From the NCBI GenBank assembly GCA_964424105.1, contig CAYRHJ010000011.1, forward strand, positions 83,076 to 147,075: a DNA stretch of 64,000 nucleotides, given 5' to 3'. The translations under genes were made by a program, and so were the position numbers. Every line of letters starts with the position of its first letter. Position 1 is the stretch's first letter. Source of the DNA: CAYRHJ01 sp964424105 (GTDB lineage Bacteria > Planctomycetota > Phycisphaerae > UBA1845). The notes beneath the pieces were generated by a model. It was not told where the DNA came from. It did no database searches and saw only the letters and a list, made by a program, of their open reading frames with translations. Shown here piece after piece: positions 9,395 through 17,281 of this stretch.

Positions 9395-10159
9395 CTACAG
9401 CGAACCGCTTTGGCCTCGCAGCACCAGCATGCCACCCAGCAGCGCGATCAGCGCGAAGGCACCGGCGCTGAACGGCGTGGAACCGGGTACGGTGCAACTT
9501 TGAAGCCCGTCAATAGCATGCGAGCCAGGATTGGTGGCGGCTGTTATGGCCGGGACAGTGTTATTGGGAGAATCCAATGAATTTGCACCAGCACACGTCC
9601 ATTCGCCGCTCAAGAACGTCCCCTGATTGCCCGCCAACACATTGGGATTGCGACGGCACCAGCTATCTTCGTAATCCCAATCCTGGCCGGATCCGTCTTG
9701 GCCTATACGACCAATCTGATCGACGATGGTCGCACTGGAAGCGTCGCCAGTAGCCGGGCCTTTGAACAGAATTACAACGTCGTCGCCATTGATGAAAGCG
9801 CCTTGGGAGAAATTATCCGGATCGAAACCATACGTGTTAAAGAACGTTCCGACGCCGGGACCGTCACTTGCTTCGTATGAAATCACGTAGGAATCGCCCG
9901 GCGCAAGGATGCCGGTCAATTGAGTGGACGCCCCGCCACCCAGTAACGTCGACCCATTGTTCATGTTTCCGATGCTGTACAGCGACATATCGACCGATAC
10001 GTCGCTGCATGTGTTTGTGATCTCGACGTACTTCGGGAGACCACCCGTCAGGGTGGCATCAACGACTTCGCTAATGATCAACTGACCGTTCGCCTGGGAC
10101 ATAAACAATCCCCCGGCCAAAACGGTGACAAGCACTGACAACTTCTTGTGGCGCAACAT
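9395..10159 (-). CDS. Exported lamin-tail-domain protein with C-terminal anchor
   Basis: A signal peptide covers residues 1 to about 25 and ends in ANG. LIISEVVDATLTGG, PKYVEITNTCS and the following beta-rich segment match the bacterial lamin-tail (LTD) domain, a small immunoglobulin-like fold found on secreted proteins. The C-terminus has VPGSTPFSAGAF, a hydrophobic stretch and one arginine, resembling the IPTL/PEP-CTERM type of sorting tail. An outer-surface or secreted role is inferred; no enzyme motif is visible. A clear terminator follows at 9292-9329. Length is 254 residues. Confidence 0.7.
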   Translation of the reverse strand: MLRHKKLSVLVTVLAGGLFMSQANGQLIISEVVDATLTGGLPKYVEITNTCSDVSVDMSLYSIGNMNNGSTLLGGGASTQLTGILAPGDSYVISYEASDGPGVGTFFNTYGFDPDNFSQGAFINGDDVVILFKGPATGDASSATIVDQIGRIGQDGSGQDWDYEDSWCRRNPNVLAGNQGTFLSGEWTCAGANSLDSPNNTVPAITAATNPGSHAIDGLQSCTVPGSTPFSAGAFALIALLGGMLVLRGQSGSL

Positions 10160-10626
10160 ACCTGTTTCTCCTCCTCTGATTTGTCTCGATTGGCACTGTC
10201 GTTACGAGCAAAACGTGACGGTCAGGCGAGTCGGTAATGCAACCCTCCAACCGACCGGGGCTGATTGTAACGCGCCGCGTCCGATTGTAAAAGAAAAGTG
10301 TGTTAAAAGTTGATTAATTATTTTGATTTGGGGGCTGAATACCGTGCCACCGCCTCCGGGCGCGGATGCCCTGACGGTCGCGGCTCTGTTTGGATGCGAA
10401 TCGACGTTCCCTTGTCCTCTCGCACGCCTACCTGTCTGCATTTCTGGATTCCGGCGTTCGCCGGAATGACGCAGGCAGGCGGTCGCGGTTCGTAACGACG
10501 CCGTCGCGGCTCTGTTCAGAGGCAAATTCCCCGCTTCCTCCCAGTCGCAGCTCTGGTATTGTTAGGAGTTTCTTGCATGACGGACCAGACGTCATATTCG
10601 ATACAGTCATCGTACTCGACGCATAT
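10160..10626. other. Intergenic region with one family A repeat
   Basis: Holds the promoter region of the lamin-tail gene (AT-rich around 10290-10330) and one family A palindrome at 10444-10472. Small ORFs here lack coding character. Confidence 0.5.
10444..10472 (+). repeat. Family A palindromic repeat
   Basis: Exact arms ATTCCGGC and GCCGGAAT followed by GACG, as in the cluster at 7698-8034. Confidence 0.85.
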
Positions 10627-11727
10627 TCAAGATCGATTCGCGCTTGACGAACGGATGTGGTGCAGGGCTTCAGCAGTTGTACGAAAGACCTGGGTGGCGG
10701 TTTCGGTAATAAAGGGGCTTGGCGGGCGATTCGGTTTCCACACTACGTAGACCTCTTTTCCGTGTTCGTAGGCGTGGTGTAGCTCCCTTTCCACGCCGCT
10801 GGATAGACCGGGCGTACCGCCATCCAAAGCCGGCACGTAACTGATGATCATGTCCGACTGATCGACAAGTTGAAAATCGCGTGCGTAAATCTGGCCGTCA
10901 ATGTCACCTGCAATTTCCAACACTTGCTTTACAGACACCGGAAATGTCGCTGATTCACCGGCGCTGTCTATCATGGTGGCGTTGACAAAGTCGTGGCCTT
11001 GTTTCGCAGCCTCGATCGATGCATCCAGCAGCAGTTTTTCGTCCACGTCGGCGGGATCGAAACAGAGCAGGAATTGGCTGCACTCGGCACGAAAATCCTC
11101 GATTTCCTGTAGGATATCAGGCATGGCAACGACGTGGCTCATGGGAAAGGACAGGTAGGCTTTGGGAGTTTCGGGGTCGATCATCAACTTGACGAATTTC
11201 GCTGCACTCGACTGATAACGCCCGCGAGGCAATATAAAGCACCTGCCGGCACAATGGGTAGCGATGGCCAGCAGCTCGGTGGCGAGGATTTCCTCCTCCC
11301 GCCATACCATGGCATCCTTCAACGTAGCATCGAGCTGATGTTCCGTGGTCAGCCGGTGGTGGACGGTCTCGATATTGTCGACCAGGCAGACGTACAAATC
11401 GGGGCTTAGGAGTTCCATCTGGTCAAAATCGAACGCCCGGAAGAGGCCATGCCGCCAGCGAAACGTGGCATGGGTGTTGATGACCACGTTTTCGAGCGTC
11501 TTGGCTTCATTGATGACGTCCTTAAATACCGCCCTCCGCAGGGTATGCAGTCGGCTCAGGGGCAAATCGAGGATCCTCCCCTGACGGACGTCCGGAGCTT
11601 CACGATACATCCGCTGGCCTATGTTCATCATGTTCAGGCTGACGCCTTTTTCGGCGGCGATGATGGCTGCGGCGGACAGATAGGCGTTCTTATCCAGCCC
11701 GACTTGGCCTGTGACGACGACTCTCAT
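10627..11727 (-). CDS. Unrecognised protein with nucleotide-kinase-like N-terminus
   Basis: The start MRVVVTGQVGLDKNAYL looks like the first strand and P-loop of a kinase-type NTPase, but the usual GK[ST] is replaced by DKN, so nucleotide binding is uncertain. The next segments (FKDVINEAKTLENVVINTHATFRW, LYVCLVDNIETVHHRL) resemble the NMP-binding and core strands of adenylate-kinase-like proteins. The C-terminal half, with AYLSFPMSHV at its start and DMIISYVPALDGGTPGLSSGVERELHHAYEHGKEVYVVW near its end, resembles a nucleoside 2-deoxyribosyltransferase or toll-like fold. A two-domain cytoplasmic protein of unknown function is the most that can be said. It is a single gene of 366 residues. Confidence 0.6.
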   Translation of the reverse strand: MRVVVTGQVGLDKNAYLSAAAIIAAEKGVSLNMMNIGQRMYREAPDVRQGRILDLPLSRLHTLRRAVFKDVINEAKTLENVVINTHATFRWRHGLFRAFDFDQMELLSPDLYVCLVDNIETVHHRLTTEHQLDATLKDAMVWREEEILATELLAIATHCAGRCFILPRGRYQSSAAKFVKLMIDPETPKAYLSFPMSHVVAMPDILQEIEDFRAECSQFLLCFDPADVDEKLLLDASIEAAKQGHDFVNATMIDSAGESATFPVSVKQVLEIAGDIDGQIYARDFQLVDQSDMIISYVPALDGGTPGLSSGVERELHHAYEHGKEVYVVWKPNRPPSPFITETATQVFRTTAEALHHIRSSSANRS

Positions 11728-12017
11728 GGATTGGTCCTCTCGCCTGGGAAGGTTTCCTGGGGTGTTTCGCTAACGAACGGGTACCAGAATCGAGTTTCCG
11801 GGGCAAGTGAAACTGGGGCGTAATGGGTGGTTTGGAGTCTTGCGGGGGGCGGGAAGCCGGCGTTTTGTCTAGCAAATCTGGTGCCAAGAGACGAGCCGGC
11901 TGGCGGCCTAGCGGATGGGGTTAATTGGCGGCTGGCCTTCGTTCGAACTTCGACGACGTGTTAACCGCTAATTAACCAATTATTGACTGAAAACCGCGCA
12001 ACAAAAACTTGACTGGT
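11728..12017. other. Divergent intergenic region
   Basis: Lies between the minus-strand gene at 10627-11727 and the plus-strand gene at 12138. AT-rich towards its right end, where a promoter candidate sits. No gene seen. Confidence 0.4.
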
Positions 12018-12018
12018 T

Positions 12019-12027
12019 TGTTATAAT
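12019..12027 (+). promoter_or_regulatory. Candidate extended -10 promoter
   Basis: TGTTATAAT is a perfect extended -10 box (TGn plus TATAAT). No good -35 box lies 17 bases upstream, which is tolerated with an extended -10. A start site near 12034 would leave a leader of about 100 bases before the ATG at 12138. Confidence 0.5.
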
Positions 12028-12137
12028 CGGTCTCGACGAACTTGCTCCTCGGCCCGGTCCGGGATATGGTTTCGCTCTCGGTCATCGGCGTAGGAGCAAG
12101 GAGGCCGGCACCGCCGGGTGTTGTCGGCTACTTAATT

Positions 12138-12491
12138 ATGGCAGCAGCAGCATACTCCGAAAGCTCATCAAATAAGGGCAAGTATGCCGCCGCGATCCTG
12201 CTGATTGCAGCAGGGATTTCGCTATGGTATTTTTGGCCGGATGACGGAAGCCCTCCTGACGAAGTTCCTCTTTTTTGCGTCAAGACGGGCGAGACGGTTT
12301 ATCTGAATCGGATTGACGTCATTTCGTTGCCGGCAGTGAATCCTAAGACTCAGGAAGCGACCTTGCTGCCTTTCGTTGAGAAAGAGGACGGTCGGTATAT
12401 CGGCGAGCGATATGGAGACGCGTTGGGCATTTTTGGAGACGACAATCGCTATGTTGATCCGGAAACACTTCGCATCAAGGACCGCCCGTAG
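12138..12491 (+). CDS. Small single-pass membrane protein
   Basis: The 117-residue protein has a short polar start, a single hydrophobic helix (about residues 15-32, ending WYFWPDD) and a soluble C-terminal part containing LFCVKTGETVYLNRID. The ATG at 12138 is chosen over an upstream TTG at 12042 because the helix then sits near the N-terminus and the candidate promoter leaves room for a leader. The gene overlaps the pseudopilin start by about 40 bases, so the two are probably coupled. I do not recognise the family; small membrane proteins beside pseudopilin genes are common in planctomycetes. Confidence 0.6.
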   Translation: MAAAAYSESSSNKGKYAAAILLIAAGISLWYFWPDDGSPPDEVPLFCVKTGETVYLNRIDVISLPAVNPKTQEATLLPFVEKEDGRYIGERYGDALGIFGDDNRYVDPETLRIKDRP

Positions 12492-13602
12492 CGGGACGCG
12501 TGCCGGCGGTCTGGGCCAATGGAATCGCGGCGGTTTTACGCTTATAGAGTTGCTGGTGGTGGTGTCCATCATTGCCTTGCTCATTTCCATCCTGCTTCCG
12601 AGTTTGCAGGGTGCGCGGGAGCAGGCCAAGACGGTGGTGTGCAGTGCGAATATGAGTGGTTCGGGGCGGGGCGTGCATTCGTACGCCGCGGAGATGCAGG
12701 ATTGGATTCCGGGAAGGAATACCACGGGAGTCGCGCTTTCCTCGGTTCGGCTCAAGGCTGCGGCGGATCCTTCGTATTTGATGGACTCGCAGATGCCGGT
12801 TCAAACGACGGATTGGATGACGCCGCTGATCAGCTACAACACGAAGATGCCGTACAATCGCGCAGAGCGATTCGATTTGTTGTTGAACAAGTATCGATGC
12901 GTTTCGCAGAAACCGCTGTCCTCGGTCCTATATCCCATTGGCGGAGGCGGCGTTCAGGATTTCAACGATTTTTTGAAAATCCAACGCTGGAACCCGGTCA
13001 GCTATCTGATGCCCATTTATTTTCAGTATTGGGGTCAAAGCGAAAAGGGGCTGGTTCTTTCCAAGATGGTTGGGAGCACGAGTTCGTTGCTGGTGGTTCG
13101 GGCGGAAGCAGCGCCGGCTGATTGGGACGTGCGCACGGAGAATTTCGCACCGAAGATCAGTCGGGTGGGCACGCCGGCCGGCAAGATTTTCGCGGCGGAC
13201 GGAACTCGCTTCGTGGACGCCAGCTTGGTGGATCACGACATCGCTCCTTGGCCTAGTAATTTTGGTTCGTTCACGTCGGCTGGTGCGTGGCGATCCGCCG
13301 GTCGGGAATACGGCGTTAGGAACGGTACGCGTAATTGGGATGGTCGTCCGGTTCAAGGGGCGACGCCGTTGAATGAAGGTCGTAATCTATGGTACTCCTA
13401 CCGGCATGGGCGGCGGACCAAGGGGAACGGGTCTTGTCAGGGCAACCGGGGGACGATCGACGCGCTGTTCTTCGATGGGCACGTGGAAAATCTTTCGGAT
13501 AAAGAATCGCGAAAAATCGATTATTGGTTTCCCAGTAAGAGCGTGGTAGAGACTGAGATCACTGGAATGACGAATCTGCCGCGTGGATATGTGGTTCGAT
13601 AA
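12451..13602 (+). CDS. Type IV pilin-like (pseudopilin) protein with DG C-terminal motif
   Basis: After a short basic leader comes GGFTLIELLVVVSIIALLISILLPSL, the prepilin peptidase site (cleavage after the second G, E at +5) and the long hydrophobic N-terminal helix. The C-terminal part has RHG followed by DALFFDGHVENL, a version of the H-x-DG motif that marks the large planctomycete family of pilin-like surface proteins. The start at 12451 gives a normal leader and has GGAG 12 bases upstream; a more upstream start is possible. Length is 383 residues. A type II secretion or pilus-like surface function is inferred from the family. Confidence 0.85.
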   Translation: MLIRKHFASRTARSGTRAGGLGQWNRGGFTLIELLVVVSIIALLISILLPSLQGAREQAKTVVCSANMSGSGRGVHSYAAEMQDWIPGRNTTGVALSSVRLKAAADPSYLMDSQMPVQTTDWMTPLISYNTKMPYNRAERFDLLLNKYRCVSQKPLSSVLYPIGGGGVQDFNDFLKIQRWNPVSYLMPIYFQYWGQSEKGLVLSKMVGSTSSLLVVRAEAAPADWDVRTENFAPKISRVGTPAGKIFAADGTRFVDASLVDHDIAPWPSNFGSFTSAGAWRSAGREYGVRNGTRNWDGRPVQGATPLNEGRNLWYSYRHGRRTKGNGSCQGNRGTIDALFFDGHVENLSDKESRKIDYWFPSKSVVETEITGMTNLPRGYVVR

Positions 13603-13704
13603 TGAAGCAGAGTAATGCGAGCGTCGCGTGTCGCTCGTTCAGGGTTTTGTCGAGGTAGCGCCTGGTCCAGAACGATTACCCAAAAGGAGGAGGAACGAGA
13701 AGCC

Positions 13705-16700
13705 ATGCCATCATGCCGCATGATTGCGTATTCGAAGTGGTCGTTGAGTGTTGTTTTTATAATTGCCGCGTCCGGAATTGATGCCGTTGCTCAGGATAGT
13801 ACGTCCAAGGCTGGTTGCCTGCCGGGTGATGCGGTCAGGCCCTGGGACGATGCCGGCGCCGCTTTCGGTACCGAGCAGTGCAACGATTACGTGGTTGATC
13901 TGACGCCGTTCGCGGCTTCCTGGGGCACGAATTTCGGCATCGCGCCGATCATCAAGTCGAGCAAGACGGCTGCCGGGTTTCAAAGCAGCCTGATCAGTTC
14001 CCAGGCCATCAGCCGTCGGCATTTGTTCGGCGGCGCCCTTCCGAACACGATTTACGAGGCCTGGACGGGGCCCGGCTTCGGTGTGAACAACAGCATTCTC
14101 ATTAGCGATCCGGGATCGCCGGTCGGAACGGCTGCCGAGTTCACGAATCAGTTCGGCGTGACCTTCGCGGAGTTTTCGACGACGGATTTCGGTGCGAGCT
14201 ACAACGGCGTCATCGGGGGGTTGGTGCATCTTTTTCATGCGAATCCGTCGCGGCTTTTTGTATCCCGCCGCGTGGTGGCCACCAATAGTTGTGACGACAA
14301 TTCCAACGCCGCGCAGATGGGCATTGGTACCGTGGATGCGAGCGGGTTCGTTCATTTTCGAGCGGATTGTTTCGCCTGCACGGCTGGGTGTGGTCTGACG
14401 AACCTGGCAGACGACAACATTTTCCAGGTCAACATGGCCACGCGCGATTGCGACGGGTTGAATGTGATCAGTAACGACTTCCCGGGCGGGTTGTTTGACG
14501 CGCCGGCCACTCGTTGGTTGGTTCGCAATGCAGCCGACCCGCACAATACGCCGAATATCATGCCCGCGGCGGTGACCGGCGGATTGCCGCTGTACCTGGG
14601 TTCTAACTTTTTGATTCAGTATCTGCGAGGATCGACGTTCGGTGCGATCACCGCCGACATGACCCATATTCCCAGTGCGGCCATCGTGGATCACCGGGGC
14701 AACATCAGCTACACCAGCAAGAACTGCGCATTCTTGAATAGCACCCATGGTGTCGCGGCGATGCTGGGACATCGAGTCGGCCCTTGCGAAGCGGGGGTGT
14801 GCACGGACAAGATCATTCTGTGGGGCCTGAATGGCGTAGGAGCCGTAACCGGTACTATGGAACTGACGTTGCCCCTGCACCCCATGAATGTTACGGATAA
14901 CGATGACGGTTTCCTGAATTTGACCGATCCATCGCTGCCCAACGAATTTAACAATTACCGCAGCCAGGTTGCCTTCCGCGGCGGAAACGGAACGGTGGCG
15001 ATCAACGTCGATCCGCAGGGGAATCTGCTGGTCGCGGCCGAGGTGGATCATCCGTTCAACGGCTTCGTGCTCGGTCACGCCAACGATTGGGACCTGAACT
15101 ATGTCGCGGTGGCGCGAATCGACTGCACCACGGGAATCGAATCGTGGACGATGGCGGGTTACAACGTCAGTGATACGGCCGGCGGGGCGCTGGACGGCAA
15201 GGACATTTACAGCGGTGCGGGAGGCGCGGGGCCGATCATCGGCAACATGCGACCGGTTATCGGCGATGGCACGGGCGGCGGTCCTGCCGTCGGCGTCCCG
15301 ATGATCGATTCAGCGGGCAACGTCTGGCTCATCTCCGACATCGAGTTGTTGGCTAATCCGGGCGTGATTACACGAGCGCTGTTGCGATCGGTCTACAATC
15401 CGGGGGCGTTCAGTTACCGTTTGGAGCTGGTGTTAAAGCTGGACGACATCTTCCACGGGGTCAATTCCGATCGTGACTACCAGGTTAATTTCATTGATTT
15501 GCGGGATTTAAACTCGATTTCTTCCGGAACCGCTTTCTCGCACAACATCAGCGAGGTGGCGCACATGAACAGCGATCCTTCGCTGTATTCACCAGCCGAT
15601 CCGCGTTCGCTGGGTGGAATCGTCCTGGCAGCGGGGATTACGTACGACAGCAACCAAGATTCTGCCTTCGATGATTGTACGGCAGTGCTGGGCTCCACTG
15701 ACGAGCAGTACAATGTGTTGTTGTACATCGGAGCGACCGGTCAGGTACCATGCGTTGACGATGCGGATTGTTCCGATGGTGTGGCGTGCACGTCGGACCG
15801 TTGCGTTGCCAACGAATGTGTTTACGCGGATTCCATATACGGGGACGTGGATGGAAACGGAACGGTCAGTCTCTTTGATCTGTTTTGTATCCTTGACGGC
15901 CTCGCCGACGATTTTACCGATTGCTCTTTCAGCAGCGTAGACATCGATCCATGTCCCCGGGGAAATGGAACGATCAACCTTGGGGACTTGTTTGCCGTTC
16001 TCAATGCTTTCTCCGACGTCGATCCGTGTTGCACACCTGGTACAGGCGGCTGTTGCATCAGCGGAACGTGTGATACTCGGACGGAAATCGACTGCGTGTC
16101 CGCCGGCGGAATCTATCAGGGCGATGATAGCGATTGCGGTGTCATCAACTGTCCCGCCACGGGCGCATGCTGCCGATTCGGCGTTTGCGACGAATTGACG
16201 CAGGCCATATGCATTGGAACGGGAGGCGTTTATCAGGGCGACGGCGTTGCCTGCACACCGGCGACTTGTCCGCAGGGCGCCTGTTGCACGCTGGGCGTGT
16301 GCACGCCGGACACCGCGCAAGCCACCTGCACCGGTGGCGGCGGCATCTATCAGGGTGACGCGAGCACCTGTACGCCGGATCCGTGTGCCAAGGGCGCTTG
16401 CTGCCTCGCGGGGTTCTGTGGCGTTGATTACGCTGAAGGTGACTGCATCGCTGCGGGCGGGGTCTATCAGGGTGACAGCACCGGCTGCGCGCCTTCTCCA
16501 TGCGGAACGCCGGTTGACGTGGTCATCAACGAGATACGAATCGATCAGCCAAGCACTGACGACGACGAGTATTTCGAGTTGACCGGTGCGCCGGGAACGC
16601 CGCTAGACGGGTTGACCTATTTGGTCATCGGTGATGGGGCCGGTGGAAGCGGGACGATCGAAGCCGTGCTAGACTTGACGGGGAATTCGATCCCCCTGAG

Positions 16701-17175
16701 CGGGTTTTTCCTGGTGGCTGAGACCAGCCCGATGCCCAACCTGTTTGCCACACCCGACCTGGTGGCCAGCGTGAATTTCGAGAATGGTGATAATGTCACG
16801 CACATGCTGGTGGCAGGATTCACGGGCAGCAACGGTGACGATTTGGACATCAACGACGATTGCGTGCTGGACGCCACACCGTGGGTGGCTGAGCTGGATC
16901 GAGTGGCGATGATCGAGGAATTCAATCCTCCTGCGGGGACCGAATGTCATTACGGTTCGGGCGGACAGATCGTCGGTCCTGACGGCACGTTCGTGCCCGG
17001 ACATGTGTACCGCTGCCCGGACGGATCGGCGGGGGCGTGGCTGATCGGGCCGTTCGCCATTCCTGGTCTTGACACGCCGGGCGGGGCGAATGCGTGCATC
17101 ATTGGTCCAGCGGGCTTCAGAACGAATGACATCCCGGATTTGAAGAAGGATGACGTCATTCGCGGCTCGCGTTAA
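13705..17175 (+). CDS. Large exported protein with dockerin-like, cysteine-rich and lamin-tail-like segments
   Basis: Start at 13705 is supported by AGGAGGAGG at 13685-13693. Residues 1-32 form a signal peptide ending in AVAQ. A long N-terminal region (about 40-690) has no domain I recognise. Two dockerin-like calcium loops follow (DVDGNGTVSLFDLFCIL and GNGTINLGDLFAVLNAF), then four cysteine-rich repeats of about 36 residues with the pattern GACC-x-x-G-x-C and GG-x-YQGD, then a lamin-tail-like region starting VVINEIRIDQ. The architecture is that of a secreted or cell-surface protein stabilised by calcium and disulfides. Length is 1156 residues. A strong terminator follows at 17198. Confidence 0.75.
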   Translation: MPSCRMIAYSKWSLSVVFIIAASGIDAVAQDSTSKAGCLPGDAVRPWDDAGAAFGTEQCNDYVVDLTPFAASWGTNFGIAPIIKSSKTAAGFQSSLISSQAISRRHLFGGALPNTIYEAWTGPGFGVNNSILISDPGSPVGTAAEFTNQFGVTFAEFSTTDFGASYNGVIGGLVHLFHANPSRLFVSRRVVATNSCDDNSNAAQMGIGTVDASGFVHFRADCFACTAGCGLTNLADDNIFQVNMATRDCDGLNVISNDFPGGLFDAPATRWLVRNAADPHNTPNIMPAAVTGGLPLYLGSNFLIQYLRGSTFGAITADMTHIPSAAIVDHRGNISYTSKNCAFLNSTHGVAAMLGHRVGPCEAGVCTDKIILWGLNGVGAVTGTMELTLPLHPMNVTDNDDGFLNLTDPSLPNEFNNYRSQVAFRGGNGTVAINVDPQGNLLVAAEVDHPFNGFVLGHANDWDLNYVAVARIDCTTGIESWTMAGYNVSDTAGGALDGKDIYSGAGGAGPIIGNMRPVIGDGTGGGPAVGVPMIDSAGNVWLISDIELLANPGVITRALLRSVYNPGAFSYRLELVLKLDDIFHGVNSDRDYQVNFIDLRDLNSISSGTAFSHNISEVAHMNSDPSLYSPADPRSLGGIVLAAGITYDSNQDSAFDDCTAVLGSTDEQYNVLLYIGATGQVPCVDDADCSDGVACTSDRCVANECVYADSIYGDVDGNGTVSLFDLFCILDGLADDFTDCSFSSVDIDPCPRGNGTINLGDLFAVLNAFSDVDPCCTPGTGGCCISGTCDTRTEIDCVSAGGIYQGDDSDCGVINCPATGACCRFGVCDELTQAICIGTGGVYQGDGVACTPATCPQGACCTLGVCTPDTAQATCTGGGGIYQGDASTCTPDPCAKGACCLAGFCGVDYAEGDCIAAGGVYQGDSTGCAPSPCGTPVDVVINEIRIDQPSTDDDEYFELTGAPGTPLDGLTYLVIGDGAGGSGTIEAVLDLTGNSIPLSGFFLVAETSPMPNLFATPDLVASVNFENGDNVTHMLVAGFTGSNGDDLDINDDCVLDATPWVAELDRVAMIEEFNPPAGTECHYGSGGQIVGPDGTFVPGHVYRCPDGSAGAWLIGPFAIPGLDTPGGANACIIGPAGFRTNDIPDLKKDDVIRGSR

Positions 17176-17197
17176 TTTTTTTAGCAACGCTTTTTCC

Positions 17198-17238
17198 GGG
17201 GAGTGGCGGTGCCCAACGACCGTCACTCCCCTTTTTTT
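17198..17238 (+). terminator. Strong rho-independent terminator
   Basis: A 13-base-pair stem (GGGGAGTGGCGGT with ACCGTCACTCCCC, one G-T pair) closes an 8-base loop and is followed by seven Ts. It ends the gene at 13705-17175 and separates it from the nuclease gene starting at 17282. Confidence 0.92.
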
Positions 17239-17281
17239 GGGCATTGGCTTCTCGCGTCAGAAGCAGGAATCGGGGTATATT

